DNA of 64,000 bases from contig JAGBVU010000025.1 in assembly GCA_017630155.1 (NCBI GenBank), positions 1 to 64,000 of the forward strand, written 5' to 3'. The notes below the pieces were generated by a model. That model searched no databases, was not told the DNA's origin, and saw only the letters and a list, made by a program, of their open reading frames with translations. Made by a program: the position numbers and the translations under genes. Shown here piece by piece: positions 26,828-36,833 of the stretch. Source of the stretch: Bacteroidales bacterium. GTDB lineage: Bacteria > Bacteroidota > Bacteroidia > Bacteroidales > UBA932. Position 1 is the stretch's first letter; each line of letters starts with the position of its first letter.

Positions 26828-28157
26828 ATCGTTTTTAGAGAATATATGTATAGAGTTCGGAGAGCCCCAAGCAGGGAGACTCTCCGAATTGCTTAATAGT
26901 ACTTCACCTGTCACTGTGAGGGTGAATCCCATGAAAGTGGGTGACAGACAGGATATTTTGGACCTCCCTATTGATCCCTCTGTAAAGATGGAGGGGCGCT
27001 CAGAGTTTGGCCGTGTCCTCAAGAGCAGACCTGTCTTTACCCTTGATCCCCTTTTTCATGCTGGTTGCTATTATGTGCAGGAGGCCTCTTCAATGGCCAT
27101 AGAGAGTTGCAAGGAGGTATATGCCAAATTGCAGGAAGATTCTGTCGATGGAAAGGTCAGGATACTTGATTTGTGTGCAGCACCTGGAGGCAAATCAACC
27201 CATCTCCTCTCTATTTTCAGAGATTGCTCTGGGGCAATGCTGGTCTCAAATGAGGTGATACGGGCACGTGCTACCATTCTTGCAGAGAATATTGCCAAAT
27301 GGGGGGCTGCAAATGTTGTGGTCTCCAATAATGATCCTGCAGATTTTGGGGCATTTGCCGGTTTCTTTGATATGGTTGTGGTAGATGCACCCTGCTCCGG
27401 TGAGGGGATGTTCCGCAAGGATCCGGCCTCCCGTCAGGAGTGGTCGCCCGAGCATGTCGACCAGTGTGCTGCCCGCCAAAGGAGGATTGTGGCAGATATA
27501 TGGCCTGCATTGCGAAGCGGTGGCATAATGCTGTATTCTACCTGTACGTTTAACCATTGGGAAAATGGGGACAATCTCAATTGGATTGCCTCTGAACTTG
27601 GGGGCGAGGTGCTCCATTCACAGCAGTGTTTCCCGGGTGAACAGTATGGGGAGGGCTTCTTCTATGGAATTGTCCGCAAGAGTGGAGATGAGCAGCATGC
27701 ATTGATCAAAGATCCATTGCGCGGAGCGGCAGTCAAGCCTTATAAGGATTCTGTTGATTTTGCAGAGGAGGGTTATGTGTGTTATCGCAAGGGGGATCTT
27801 GTAAAGGGGTATCCGGTCTCGGTGGCAGCAGATATGATATGGGCAGAGAGTCATCTCAGATGTGTATCTGCAGGAGCGGCTCTTGCATCTGTGGTGGAGG
27901 GGGCAAAAGGGCGCACTATGGTCCCTGAGGCAGATATCGCATTGAGCGAAGCTCTCCGTAGAGGGAGTTTCCCAGAAGTGGAGGTGTCGCTTGAGGATGC
28001 ATTGAGATTTTTGAGAAAAGACCCGCTTGCCTTTCCGTCGGCTCCGAAGGGGTATCTCCTGCTTACATACAAAGGGGTGCCGCTCGGATTTGTCAAAAAT
28101 ATTGGGAACAGAACAAACAACCTTTGGCCGCAGGGCTGGAGGATAAGGAATGTGTAA
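26808..28157 (+). CDS. RsmF/Sun-family rRNA cytosine-C5 methyltransferase
   Basis: A 449-residue NOL1/NOP2/Sun-type methyltransferase. The SAM-binding motif I is DLCAAPGGKSTHLL (about 121-134); motif IV is VDAPCSGEGMFRKD with a catalytic Cys (about 198); motif VI with the second Cys is STCTFNHWENGDN (about 246). A C-terminal domain of about 150 residues resembles the RNA-binding extension of RsmF. Target nucleotide cannot be named. The start ATG lies inside the upstream SRPBCC gene, which it overlaps by 20 bp. Confidence 0.85.
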   Translation: MDIRIPESFLENICIEFGEPQAGRLSELLNSTSPVTVRVNPMKVGDRQDILDLPIDPSVKMEGRSEFGRVLKSRPVFTLDPLFHAGCYYVQEASSMAIESCKEVYAKLQEDSVDGKVRILDLCAAPGGKSTHLLSIFRDCSGAMLVSNEVIRARATILAENIAKWGAANVVVSNNDPADFGAFAGFFDMVVVDAPCSGEGMFRKDPASRQEWSPEHVDQCAARQRRIVADIWPALRSGGIMLYSTCTFNHWENGDNLNWIASELGGEVLHSQQCFPGEQYGEGFFYGIVRKSGDEQHALIKDPLRGAAVKPYKDSVDFAEEGYVCYRKGDLVKGYPVSVAADMIWAESHLRCVSAGAALASVVEGAKGRTMVPEADIALSEALRRGSFPEVEVSLEDALRFLRKDPLAFPSAPKGYLLLTYKGVPLGFVKNIGNRTNNLWPQGWRIRNV

Positions 28158-28175
28158 TTTCTAAAATCTATGGAT

Positions 28176-29282
28176 ATGAAAAGAGTTTTATTGTCATTTG
28201 TGATGGCACTTATGTGTTGTACTTGGGCTATGGGCCAGAATGTTAACAAGATCTATATGCCACAAAGCATAGGGGATGTGAGGCAGGAGGTGGTTATCCC
28301 TGATGTGGCAGGTTATAAGGTGTTGAAATGTGACTTCCATATCCATACCGTATTTTCGGATGGGGATGTGTGGCCAACATATAGGGTTACAGAGGCGTGG
28401 AAAGATGGCCTCGATGTTATATCCATTACAGACCATATAGAGTATTTGCCACATAAGAAATATATATCAGGTGATTTCAACACCCCATACGAGATAGCGA
28501 AACCAACAGCTGACAAGTTTGGACTTATGCTTGTTCGTGGTACTGAGATTACACGCAAACAGGGTGTTATAGGTCACTTCAATGCCCTCTTCATAGAGGA
28601 TGCGAACCTTATCCCTGATGATGATCCATTTGTAGCTATTCAGAATGCACGCAAGCAGGATGCTTTCATTTTGTTCAACCACCCTGGTTGGGCAGTGGAT
28701 ACCTGTCTGGTGACAGAGTTCCAACAGAGGCTCTTTGATGCAGACCTGATAGATGGTATTGAAGTGGTAAACCATATGGAGTATTATCCGAGGGTAGTGT
28801 CGTGGTGTATAGACAAAAATCTTCCGATGTTTGCAAATAGTGACGAACACGGGATAATCAGTGAAGATTATGCCACAGTGGGATATGGTACAGAAGGTCT
28901 GGATGGCCGTTTTGTGAGGTTCCGCCCTATGACTCTTGTCCTTGCACAGGAGAAGAGCCAGGAGGCAGTTAAAGAGGCCCTTCTTGAAGGAAGAACCATA
29001 GCCTATACAGACAATAAGTTCATGTCGACTGAAGAGTACCTTGTGGCCCTTTTTGATGCGTGTGTGGAGGTGCAGATGAGTTTGCAGGGGGATAAGAAGA
29101 ATACATATATTTGTACAAACAAGTCATCATTTCCTTTCGTTTTTGAGGTAAATGGTGGCGGTCAGAAGACACTTCCCCCATTTTCCACTATAACCTTCTC
29201 TATCCCCAGCCGTATGGCCCCTGTGCTCACAATTTTAAATATGTGGTGCTACGAGGACAGACATCCGGTGGTAAGGAGATAA
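28176..29282 (+). CDS. Secreted PHP-domain phosphodiesterase (Sb-PDE family)
   Basis: A 368-residue exported metal-dependent phosphodiesterase of the PHP superfamily. A signal peptide covers about 1-21 (ending AMGQ). Metal-binding motifs are CDFHIHTVFSDG (about 50-61), ITDHIEY (about 88), NHPGW (about 171) and the C-terminal SDEHG (about 220). The PHP fold with these motifs hydrolyses phosphodiesters; the substrate is not known. ATG 28176 is preferred over 28170 because it starts at the signal peptide. It closes the pyrE operon, 18 bp after the methyltransferase. Confidence 0.82.
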   Translation: MKRVLLSFVMALMCCTWAMGQNVNKIYMPQSIGDVRQEVVIPDVAGYKVLKCDFHIHTVFSDGDVWPTYRVTEAWKDGLDVISITDHIEYLPHKKYISGDFNTPYEIAKPTADKFGLMLVRGTEITRKQGVIGHFNALFIEDANLIPDDDPFVAIQNARKQDAFILFNHPGWAVDTCLVTEFQQRLFDADLIDGIEVVNHMEYYPRVVSWCIDKNLPMFANSDEHGIISEDYATVGYGTEGLDGRFVRFRPMTLVLAQEKSQEAVKEALLEGRTIAYTDNKFMSTEEYLVALFDACVEVQMSLQGDKKNTYICTNKSSFPFVFEVNGGGQKTLPPFSTITFSIPSRMAPVLTILNMWCYEDRHPVVRR

Positions 29283-29356
29283 CTGCACAGTGCATCCAAT
29301 TTGCCGGATTGGTTTGTAACCTGTGTGTATTTGTGTAAATCAAAACTATATATGTT

Positions 29357-30784
29357 ATGAGCAAGAAACGTTCCTGGTCCATCTTTCTAATTATACCCAT
29401 CCTTTTTTTCTCGGCTCTTATAGGGCTGTGTCTGGTAACCGTATGTCAGCATGTGTTTTATGGTGGCGCACAGGTGCCTGAGTTTGTTGAGGTTACGTTA
29501 GATAAGGATGTTCCATTCTTTACAGATCCTTCAGGCGAAGTGCATAGTGTGCTGAAAAAGGGGACAAAAGTCAATATTACAGCATACCATACAAAAGACA
29601 GGAATATTACACTTCTTGCAGAGACAAAGGATGGTCGTAGAGGTGTCATCCAGACCTATCCTCTCCCGGTAGAGCCCATTTATGGATTTGATCCGCACAA
29701 GGGGACATACAAGATGTCTGCATGGGAGTTTAGAGAAAAGTGTATAGGTAAAACATTTTCAGATTTTGACGGCAAATACCGTCGGACAGTTTTTGTCCCT
29801 AAAAATCCCAGGACGGCAGACAGTGTAGATATTACAATGCCCTTTGCTCTCCGTATGTCATCAGACTGGAAGGTATATCAGCCGGTAGTCACATATAAAA
29901 AAGGTATAGCGAAAGAGGTGAGATATGTCCGTTTGGTAGGAAGAAATTCACTCCCCCTTCGCATCCTTCCAGGTACTGACTGGTTGATAGAGATCCCTTT
30001 TGTTCAGAAATTGATATCCTCACCGCAGTATATGAAGGATGAGCCTCTTCATTCAAGCAAGTGGATGTATTATCTCTCTTTTCCTATAAAGTGGTTGGGG
30101 GATCTTATGTACCTGTTTGTCATAGGGATGATTCCCATCCTGCTGCTTGCCTTTTTGGTGACATATACACCCATATTCAGATTACTCAACAATACCATAA
30201 TGAGGATTCTGATGATTGGGGTAAGTGTCATAGGACCATACCTGTGGATGCTGATAATAATGATGGAGGGGTATTGGTGGGGTATAGCATGGTTCTTGCC
30301 TCTATGCAGTATGATTCTTGGTATTTTACTTACACTGTATCTGATAAAACGTCGTTGTCCTAAGTGTCGCAGAATAGCTGTCATTAGGATCGATTCAAAC
30401 TACAAAGGGAGTGAAATTAAGGAGTTTGAGAGGACAGAAAAGAAATATTTTGTCCATCAGGAGAAGGAGATGGGTGTCAAGAGACATACAGAGTATCGTG
30501 TCAAATATACTTCGAGCGGCACCAGGACAGATGATAAGTCTGATGTTTTCAGACAATGGGATGAAAAGGTCCCTGTTATCAGGGAGTCAGGTGGTGTTTA
30601 CTACGATACATATGATATGAAGTATAGGGAGGACAAGTACCGTAACAAATACAGGTGTAAGAAGTGCGGACATATATTTGAGAAAGATGAGCAGGAACTT
30701 ACCCTCCTTTCCAAAACATTCACAGGTCGCAAGACTGTCGTAAATTACACAGATCACGTGTTCGAAGACAGATCACGAAGGTAA
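29357..30784 (+). CDS. Membrane protein with split zinc ribbon, unknown function
   Basis: A 475-residue protein I do not recognise. It has an N-terminal membrane helix (about 8-30), an extracytoplasmic region of about 210 residues that may include an SH3-like beta module (VEVTLDKDVPFFTDPSGE..), three membrane helices (about 245-330), and a cytoplasmic tail. In that tail two CxxC knuckles, CPKC (about 336) and CKKC (about 438), are separated by about 100 residues of charged sequence. Together they could form one split zinc ribbon or bind another partner. It is monocistronic and followed by the nqr operon terminator region. Function unknown. Confidence 0.6.
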   Translation: MSKKRSWSIFLIIPILFFSALIGLCLVTVCQHVFYGGAQVPEFVEVTLDKDVPFFTDPSGEVHSVLKKGTKVNITAYHTKDRNITLLAETKDGRRGVIQTYPLPVEPIYGFDPHKGTYKMSAWEFREKCIGKTFSDFDGKYRRTVFVPKNPRTADSVDITMPFALRMSSDWKVYQPVVTYKKGIAKEVRYVRLVGRNSLPLRILPGTDWLIEIPFVQKLISSPQYMKDEPLHSSKWMYYLSFPIKWLGDLMYLFVIGMIPILLLAFLVTYTPIFRLLNNTIMRILMIGVSVIGPYLWMLIIMMEGYWWGIAWFLPLCSMILGILLTLYLIKRRCPKCRRIAVIRIDSNYKGSEIKEFERTEKKYFVHQEKEMGVKRHTEYRVKYTSSGTRTDDKSDVFRQWDEKVPVIRESGGVYYDTYDMKYREDKYRNKYRCKKCGHIFEKDEQELTLLSKTFTGRKTVVNYTDHVFEDRSRR

Positions 30785-30833
30785 TATCCTTTCTGTCAGT
30801 AATCCCTACTGGATTTAGCCCGATCATAGTAAC

Positions 30834-30871
30834 TAAAAAAACTCCCGACTTCTGTAGTAGAGGTCGGGAGT
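30834..30871 (-). terminator. Terminator of the nqr operon
   Basis: Stem ACTCCCGAC / GTCGGGAGT with a 13-nt loop. Read on the minus strand it is followed by a T-run (the A7 at 30834-30840 on plus), so it ends nqrABCDEF. Confidence 0.8.
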
Positions 30872-30891
30872 TTGTCGTTATAGCTTTATGG

Positions 30892-32157
30892 TTATGCTCC
30901 GAAGTTATCGTAAAGGATGTTTTCAGGAGCTACTCCAAGACTGTCAAGCAGATTTACTACTGATGAAACCATCATTGGAGGACCGCACATCAAGTATAGT
31001 GCATCTTCTGGAGCCTCGTGTTCTTTCAGATATGTCTCGTACATAACATTGTGAACGAAGCCTGCTACGTAAGGTACACCTGCCTTGTCTGCCTCTGGAT
31101 CTGGTCTGTCAAGAGCCAAGTGGAACTTGAAGTTAGGGAACTCTCTCTCGATAGCATGGTAATCCTCAAGATAGAATGCCTCTTTCAAGCTACGTGCACC
31201 GTAGAAGAAGTTAACTTTACGTGTAGTCTTCTCAGTGTGGAACAAGTGCATGATGTGGCTTCTCATAGGAGCCATACCGGCACCACCACCCACGAAGATA
31301 AGTTCTTGTTCTGCTGGCAGATTGTCTGGCAAGAAGAACTCACCGTAAGGACCTGAGATAGTTACTTTATCACCAGGTTTGAGTGAGTAGATGTATGATG
31401 AACAGATACCAGGGTTGATGTTCATGAACTTGCGGGTCTCCCTGTCGATAGGAGGGGTAGCGATACGGACATTAAGTTTGATAATGTCACCCTCTGCAGG
31501 ATAGCAAGCCATAGAGTAAGCACGAAGGGTTGGGGTAGGGTTAACCATTTGAAGATCAAATACACCCATTTTCTCCCAGTCTTCTCTATATTCAGGATCT
31601 ACATCGATGTCTCTGTAGTTGATGGTACAAGCAGGTACATCCACCTGGATATAACCACCTGAACGGAAGTTAAGGTGTTCTCCCTCAGGAAGCTTAACCA
31701 CAAACTCTTTGATAAATGTAGCCACGTTGTGGTTAGAAACCACTTCGCATTCCCATTTTCTTACGCTAAGTGCAGATTCGGGAACGATAACGCTCATGTT
31801 CTCTTTAACTTTCACCTGGCAACCAAGTCTCCAGTTGTCCATGATCTGTTTTCTGTTGAAGAAACCGACCTCGGTAGGGAGAATAGTGCCACCACCTTCG
31901 GTTACACGGCATTTGCACTGACCGCAGTTACCTTTACCACCACATGCTGATGGAAGGAAGATTTTCTGCTCAGCCAAAGTATTGAGAAGGTTTCCACCAG
32001 GGGTAACCTCGATCTCTTTGGAGCCGTTATTGATGTTGATTTTAACTGTTCCTGAAGGGGTAAGTTTTGCTTTGATAAATAGAAGTAGTGCAACCAATAG
32101 AAGGGTGATAACCAGGAACACTACAACTGATGAAATAATAGTCATTGTCATAATCAC
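30892..32157 (-). CDS. nqrF: Na+-translocating NADH:quinone reductase subunit F
   Basis: Electron-input subunit of Na+-NQR: oxidises NADH and passes electrons through FAD and a [2Fe-2S] cluster to the other subunits. A membrane helix lies at about 7-27, then a ferredoxin domain with cysteines in SACGGKGNCGQCKC (about 70-83), an FAD domain (RAYSMACYP, about 215-223) and an NADH domain (FVGGGAGMAPMRS, about 284-296). Length 421 is normal. It is the last gene of a six-gene operon that ends at the terminator at 30834. Confidence 0.96.
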   Translation of the reverse strand: MIMTMTIISSVVVFLVITLLLVALLLFIKAKLTPSGTVKININNGSKEIEVTPGGNLLNTLAEQKIFLPSACGGKGNCGQCKCRVTEGGGTILPTEVGFFNRKQIMDNWRLGCQVKVKENMSVIVPESALSVRKWECEVVSNHNVATFIKEFVVKLPEGEHLNFRSGGYIQVDVPACTINYRDIDVDPEYREDWEKMGVFDLQMVNPTPTLRAYSMACYPAEGDIIKLNVRIATPPIDRETRKFMNINPGICSSYIYSLKPGDKVTISGPYGEFFLPDNLPAEQELIFVGGGAGMAPMRSHIMHLFHTEKTTRKVNFFYGARSLKEAFYLEDYHAIEREFPNFKFHLALDRPDPEADKAGVPYVAGFVHNVMYETYLKEHEAPEDALYLMCGPPMMVSSVVNLLDSLGVAPENILYDNFGA

Positions 32158-32166
32158 TCCTCCTTA

Positions 32167-32775
32167 TTATAGTTGAATACCCATGAATGTCATAAATGCG
32201 ATACCCATAAGACCTACGGTGATGAAGGTGATACCAAGACCACGTAGAGCTGCAGGGACGTGAGAGTAAGTCATCTTCTCTCTGATAGCAGCCAAGGCTA
32301 CGATAGCTAGGAACCAGCCGATACCTGAACCAAGGGCGTAAACAGTAGCCTCACCCACATTGATGAAGTCTTTCTCCTGCATAAAGAGTGATGCACCAAG
32401 GATAGCGCAGTTCACAGCGATAAGAGGGAGGAAGATACCGAGTTGTGAGTAAAGGGCAGGGGCAAATTTCTCTACCACCATCTCTACGATCTGTACGATA
32501 GCGGCGATTACCGCAATGAAGATGATGAAGCTCAAGAAGCTGAGGTCCACATCAGGCATGCCAGCCCAAGCAAGTGCGCCAGGTTTGAGAACATACTCAT
32601 TAAGAAGGTAGTTGATAGGTAGAGTTACAAGTAGTACGAAGATAACAGCTACACCCAAACCAGTCGCTGTCTTCACATTTTTAGATACCGCCAGGTATGA
32701 ACACATACCCAAGAAATAGGCGAATATCATATTGTCAACGAAAATTGACTTTACGAATAAGCTAATGTATTCCAT
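32167..32775 (-). CDS. nqrE: Na+-translocating NADH:quinone reductase subunit E
   Basis: Membrane subunit of 202 residues with six helices. It pairs with NqrD and coordinates the intramembrane [2Fe-2S] cluster; cysteines conserved in the family are seen in [11 protein letters not shown] (about 25) and NCAILGAS (about 120). It lies 9 bp before nqrF. Confidence 0.95.
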   Translation of the reverse strand: MEYISLFVKSIFVDNMIFAYFLGMCSYLAVSKNVKTATGLGVAVIFVLLVTLPINYLLNEYVLKPGALAWAGMPDVDLSFLSFIIFIAVIAAIVQIVEMVVEKFAPALYSQLGIFLPLIAVNCAILGASLFMQEKDFINVGEATVYALGSGIGWFLAIVALAAIREKMTYSHVPAALRGLGITFITVGLMGIAFMTFMGIQL

Positions 32776-32794
32776 ATTAGATTTGAGTTAGTTG

Positions 32795-33412
32795 TTATTT
32801 TTCCTGTAGGTCTTTCTGAATGCTTCTTTGTACCCAGATGATACATCCTAGAAGGATAAGTGCCATAGGAGGGAGAATCATTAGACCGTTGTTCATATAT
32901 CCAAGTTCGTAGAATGACTCAGGGATGATTCTGAATCCAAATAGTGTACCTGAACCGAGAAGCTCACGGAAGAAGGCCACAACGATAAGGATCAGACCAT
33001 AACCTGCACCGTTGCCAAGTCCGTCGATAAGTGATGGAATTGGTTTGTTTCCAAGTGCGTATGCCTCGATACGGCCCATTACGATACAGTTGGTGATGAT
33101 AAGACCGATGTATACGGACAGAGTCTTGCTGATGCTGTAGGCATAAGCTTTAAGGATCTGGTCTACAAGGATTACCATCAACGCTACCACTACAAGCTGT
33201 ACGATGATACGGATACGGTTAGGAATGGTGTTTCTCAAAAGGGATACAACCAAGCTTGACAGACCTGTAACGATGATTACAGAGAGTGCCATTACAAATG
33301 CACCTTTAAGCTGAACTGTTACAGCCAAAGATGAACAGATACCCAATACAAGAACCGAGATAGGGTTACCTTTAAATATAGGGTAAAGGAATGTGTTTTT
33401 CAAATCACTCAT
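32795..33412 (-). CDS. nqrD: Na+-translocating NADH:quinone reductase subunit D
   Basis: Membrane subunit of 205 residues with six helices and the paralogue of NqrE. Cysteines in GICSSLAV (about 26) and TNCIVMG (about 110) contribute to the NqrDE Fe-S site. Spacing to nqrE is 19 bp. Confidence 0.95.
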   Translation of the reverse strand: MSDLKNTFLYPIFKGNPISVLVLGICSSLAVTVQLKGAFVMALSVIIVTGLSSLVVSLLRNTIPNRIRIIVQLVVVALMVILVDQILKAYAYSISKTLSVYIGLIITNCIVMGRIEAYALGNKPIPSLIDGLGNGAGYGLILIVVAFFRELLGSGTLFGFRIIPESFYELGYMNNGLMILPPMALILLGCIIWVQRSIQKDLQEK

Positions 33413-33415
33413 AAT

Positions 33416-34195
33416 CTATTCCTCCACAGCTTTAAGAGTTTCAAAATAAGGTATGTATGCCTCAATCCATGCTTTGATGGCCTTTTCAAGAGCCTGAGAT
33501 GTGATGGTACCGCCGCTGATAGCGTCCACACCATTGATGTCATCTTCAGATGCACCACCTTTCACCACTTTTACAGAGGTGAAGTTGCCTTCTGCGTCAT
33601 AGATTTTCTTTCCTGTAAAGTTGGTACAGAACCAGTCTGTAGCGATCTCAGCGCCAAGACCAGGAGTCTCACCTTTGTGGTCAAATACTGCACCTTCAAT
33701 AGTGTTCATATCACCTTCGAATGCTACATATCCCCAGATAGGACCCCAAAGACCAGCACCGTAGCAAGGTACTACAGGGATGGTTTTTCCGTTAACATTG
33801 AAAATGTATACAGGAAGAGCGATGTTGGCTTTTGCATCTGCATCACCTTCGCTTGCCTTCTTGATAAAGGTAGACTGAAGTTTGAGATCACCTTGCCCTT
33901 TGAGTTCAATGCTTTTTGCATCGGTGCTCATATTGCCGATAACTTTTCCTTCAGCATCTACAAGGATAGCTTCCTGGATGTTTTCACTGTATGTTTTGAT
34001 AATCTCGTCATTTGACATCTCCGATTCTGCATCGTAAAGACCTACAGAAGTAAGAATCTTGCTGATAGTCTCCACTTTTACGTTAGTGTCCTGTGCAGGC
34101 TGGAGGGTAAGTGCAGTAAATGCAAGAACTACGGCAACTACCACAACGAGAATCACAGAGTAAATTACTGTGTATGTATTACTGTTTGTATTCAT
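33416..34195 (-). CDS. nqrC: Na+-translocating NADH:quinone reductase subunit C
   Basis: Periplasm-facing flavoprotein subunit of 259 residues with one N-terminal helix (about 9-29). The covalent FMN attachment motif appears as DAISGGTITSQ at about 224, with the acceptor Thr in GGT, slightly off the common SGAT form. It lies 3 bp before nqrD. Confidence 0.94.
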   Translation of the reverse strand: MNTNSNTYTVIYSVILVVVVAVVLAFTALTLQPAQDTNVKVETISKILTSVGLYDAESEMSNDEIIKTYSENIQEAILVDAEGKVIGNMSTDAKSIELKGQGDLKLQSTFIKKASEGDADAKANIALPVYIFNVNGKTIPVVPCYGAGLWGPIWGYVAFEGDMNTIEGAVFDHKGETPGLGAEIATDWFCTNFTGKKIYDAEGNFTSVKVVKGGASEDDINGVDAISGGTITSQALEKAIKAWIEAYIPYFETLKAVEE

Positions 34196-34205
34196 AATCC
34201 CTCAA

Positions 34206-35351
34206 TTATTTAGTTGCTCTTTTAAGTCTTCTGTTGATGTTTGCATTTACCACGTAGTAGTCAATAAGTGGAGCAAATGTGTTCATAAGTAGGATAGCCA
34301 ACATCATACCCTCTGGATAACCAGGGTTGAAAAGGCGTACGACGATAGCCAAAGCACCTACTAGGAAACCATAGATCCATTTACCGGTTTCAGTCTGAGC
34401 TGAAGTCACAGGGTCGGTAGCCATAAATACGATACCGAATGCGAAACCTCCCATTACCAGGTGATTCCATGCAGGAAGTGCAAGGTATGATCCCTCTGCT
34501 GCAAAAGCGTTGCCCAAGAAACCTACTGCCAAAGCGCCGACAACACCTGAAAGCATGATTTTCCAGCTGGCAACACCAGTCCAGATAAGGATGATGGCAC
34601 CGATGAGGATGGCGATAGTGGAGGTCTCACCTACAGAACCTGGGATAAGACCGATGAACATATCCATAAATGAATATCCCAAATCACCGCTGGTGGCCTG
34701 TGCAAGAGGTGTAGCACCTGTGAATCCGTCTACAAGAGCATCATTTTTACCTACAGATACCCATACTTCATCACCTGACATCTTGCTTGGATAAGAGAAG
34801 AACAAGAATGCACGTGCGATAAGTGCAGGGTTCCAAATGTTCATACCTGTACCACCGAATACCTCTTTGCCGATAATTACAGCAAAAGCAACAGCAAGTG
34901 CAAGTGTCCATAGAGGAACATCTACAGGCATAATGAGAGGAATGATCATACCCGATACAAGGTAACCTTCATTCACTTCGTGTCCATTAATCTGTGCAGA
35001 GATAAATTCGATACCAAGACCCACGATGTAGGAAACAAGGTAAAGAGGGAGAATTTTAAGAAAACCGTACCATACCATCTGCCAGAAGCCCATGTCAGCC
35101 CCTACAGCAAGAGAGTGCTGGTAACCGATATTGTAAACACCGAAGCAGAAAGCTGGAAGAAGAGCTACTACCACTACGATCATAATTCTCTTAAGATCGA
35201 CGCAGTCCCTTACGTGGCTACCTTTTTTGGTTACGGTGTTTGGAACGAATGCAAATGATTCGAATGCATCGAATGTCGAATGCAGGAATCCAAGTTTGCC
35301 ACCTTTCTCGAAGGTTGGCTTAATATTGTCTACTAATTTTCTGATATTCAT
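34206..35351 (-). CDS. nqrB: Na+-translocating NADH:quinone reductase subunit B
   Basis: Main Na+-translocating membrane subunit, 381 residues with about ten helices. The covalent FMN site is DGFTGATPLAQ (about 226-236), with the flavinylated Thr in GAT. It contributes to the quinone and Na+ path. Spacing to nqrC is 10 bp. Confidence 0.96.
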   Translation of the reverse strand: MNIRKLVDNIKPTFEKGGKLGFLHSTFDAFESFAFVPNTVTKKGSHVRDCVDLKRIMIVVVVALLPAFCFGVYNIGYQHSLAVGADMGFWQMVWYGFLKILPLYLVSYIVGLGIEFISAQINGHEVNEGYLVSGMIIPLIMPVDVPLWTLALAVAFAVIIGKEVFGGTGMNIWNPALIARAFLFFSYPSKMSGDEVWVSVGKNDALVDGFTGATPLAQATSGDLGYSFMDMFIGLIPGSVGETSTIAILIGAIILIWTGVASWKIMLSGVVGALAVGFLGNAFAAEGSYLALPAWNHLVMGGFAFGIVFMATDPVTSAQTETGKWIYGFLVGALAIVVRLFNPGYPEGMMLAILLMNTFAPLIDYYVVNANINRRLKRATK

Positions 35352-35364
35352 AATTATACACTTA

Positions 35365-36750
35365 TTAAGCCATTTCTTTTAACATAATGTCGATACCTTT
35401 GGCGATGATGGCCTGGATGTCGATTTTTGAAGGACAGATGTATTCGCAAAGTGCGAAGTCCTCTTCGATTACCTCATAGATACCAAGCTGCTCCATCTTG
35501 TCGATGTCTTCAGCCAGAATGGCTTTCAAAAGGTAAACAGGGTAGATGTCCATTGGAAGTACATCGTTGTATGCTTTGTTCATCACGAAAGCTCTCTCGC
35601 CACCGTTGAAGTTTGAGTCCATATTGTACTCTTTCTTGGGGCATAGCCATGAGAAATATGTTCTCGAGCTGCTGAACTTCTTGGGTCTGAAAATTTTGGC
35701 CCAGCCAAGACCTTCGTAGTAGTTACCCTCAGTGATAAGGGTTACCTGATGGTCAAAGAAACCAAGGAAACCTTCAGCGCCAACATTGGCACCGGTGAGG
35801 ACATTGCCGCTGATGTAGCGAACACCACATCCTGCCTGATATGACTGTTTTGGATCTGCTTCAGCCGATACAAACTCAGCGATATCTTTCATAGACATAC
35901 CTGCTACAGCTTTAACATAGCAAGGCTCTGTAGCGCGAGGACCTGTGATAGCTACTGTCCTGCTCAGGTCATAAATCCCTTTAGAGAAGAATCTTCCGAT
36001 AACTGCAAGAAGCGGAAGATCTACAGTCCATACCACTTCACCTTTGTTGACAGGTGATACGTGATGGATCTGAACACCTACATTGTCTGCAGGATGAGGC
36101 CCGTCAAACACGTGGAACTGTACGTTTTTGAGTTTGTGTAGAGGAGAACTGTTTGCAGTCACTCTGCTCAGACCCATATGTACACCACCTTTGGTGAGTT
36201 TGTTGAGGGCGTTGACCGCTACCTGGATGTTGTCATACTCATCTTTAAGTGCGTAATCATAATCCGGAGCAGCAGGAACAGAACTGAATCCTGATACAAA
36301 GATAGCTTTAGGTGCTACAGTTGGATTAGGGATGATGCCGTAAGGGCGTTGTTTCAGACATGCCCAAAGGCCACTCTTCTTCAAAGCCTCAATAATCTTC
36401 TCACCTGAGAGATCTTCAACTTTTGGAAGGTCATACTTGATGTACTCTGTTTGTGCATCAGCTTTGATACGAATCTCCAAAAGTTTTCTCTTCTCACCTC
36501 TGACGATTTCGCTTACAGTACCACTTACAGGCGAAGCGAAGATGATTTCAGTGTTGAACTTGTCGCAGTAGACAGGTGTACCGGCTTTGACTGCATCACC
36601 CTCCCTTACGAGAAGTTTAGGTGTCAAGTTTTTGAAATCGGTAGGTTTTAAAGCTATAACTTCGGAGATTACACTCTTTTTAACTACGGGCTGAGGTGTT
36701 CCAACCATTGGAACATTCAGACCTTTCTTAATTTTGATATAATCTGCCAT
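35365..36750 (-). CDS. nqrA: Na+-translocating NADH:quinone reductase subunit A
   Basis: Peripheral cytoplasmic subunit of 461 residues and the first gene of nqrABCDEF. It resembles the RnfC-type fold in its N-terminal half (IKIKKGLNVPMVGTP.. and the VREGDAVKAGTPVY barrel-sandwich segment). The complex couples NADH:quinone electron transfer to Na+ export, supplying a sodium gradient. The leader is about 20 nt from a promoter at 36777-36809. Confidence 0.95.
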   Translation of the reverse strand: MADYIKIKKGLNVPMVGTPQPVVKKSVISEVIALKPTDFKNLTPKLLVREGDAVKAGTPVYCDKFNTEIIFASPVSGTVSEIVRGEKRKLLEIRIKADAQTEYIKYDLPKVEDLSGEKIIEALKKSGLWACLKQRPYGIIPNPTVAPKAIFVSGFSSVPAAPDYDYALKDEYDNIQVAVNALNKLTKGGVHMGLSRVTANSSPLHKLKNVQFHVFDGPHPADNVGVQIHHVSPVNKGEVVWTVDLPLLAVIGRFFSKGIYDLSRTVAITGPRATEPCYVKAVAGMSMKDIAEFVSAEADPKQSYQAGCGVRYISGNVLTGANVGAEGFLGFFDHQVTLITEGNYYEGLGWAKIFRPKKFSSSRTYFSWLCPKKEYNMDSNFNGGERAFVMNKAYNDVLPMDIYPVYLLKAILAEDIDKMEQLGIYEVIEEDFALCEYICPSKIDIQAIIAKGIDIMLKEMA

Positions 36751-36776
36751 TTATACCTATGTTTAAAAGTAATCTG

Positions 36777-36809
36777 CAAATGTATCAATTATTGTTGAAT
36801 TATGCTCAA
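36777..36809 (-). promoter_or_regulatory. Promoter of the nqr operon
   Basis: On the minus strand: -33 TTTG (36809-36806), a 21-nt spacer and -7 TACATTTG (36784-36777). It interleaves with the plus-strand promoter of the helicase gene at 36795-36825. Confidence 0.65.
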
Positions 36810-36825
36810 AAATAGAGTAGATTTG
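36795..36825 (+). promoter_or_regulatory. Promoter of the helicase gene
   Basis: TTG (36795-36797), a 20-nt spacer and -7 TAGATTTG (36818-36825), 8 bp before the ATG at 36834. The nqr promoter's -33 element lies inside the spacer, so the two promoters overlap. Confidence 0.65.
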
Positions 36826-36833
36826 CATCAATT

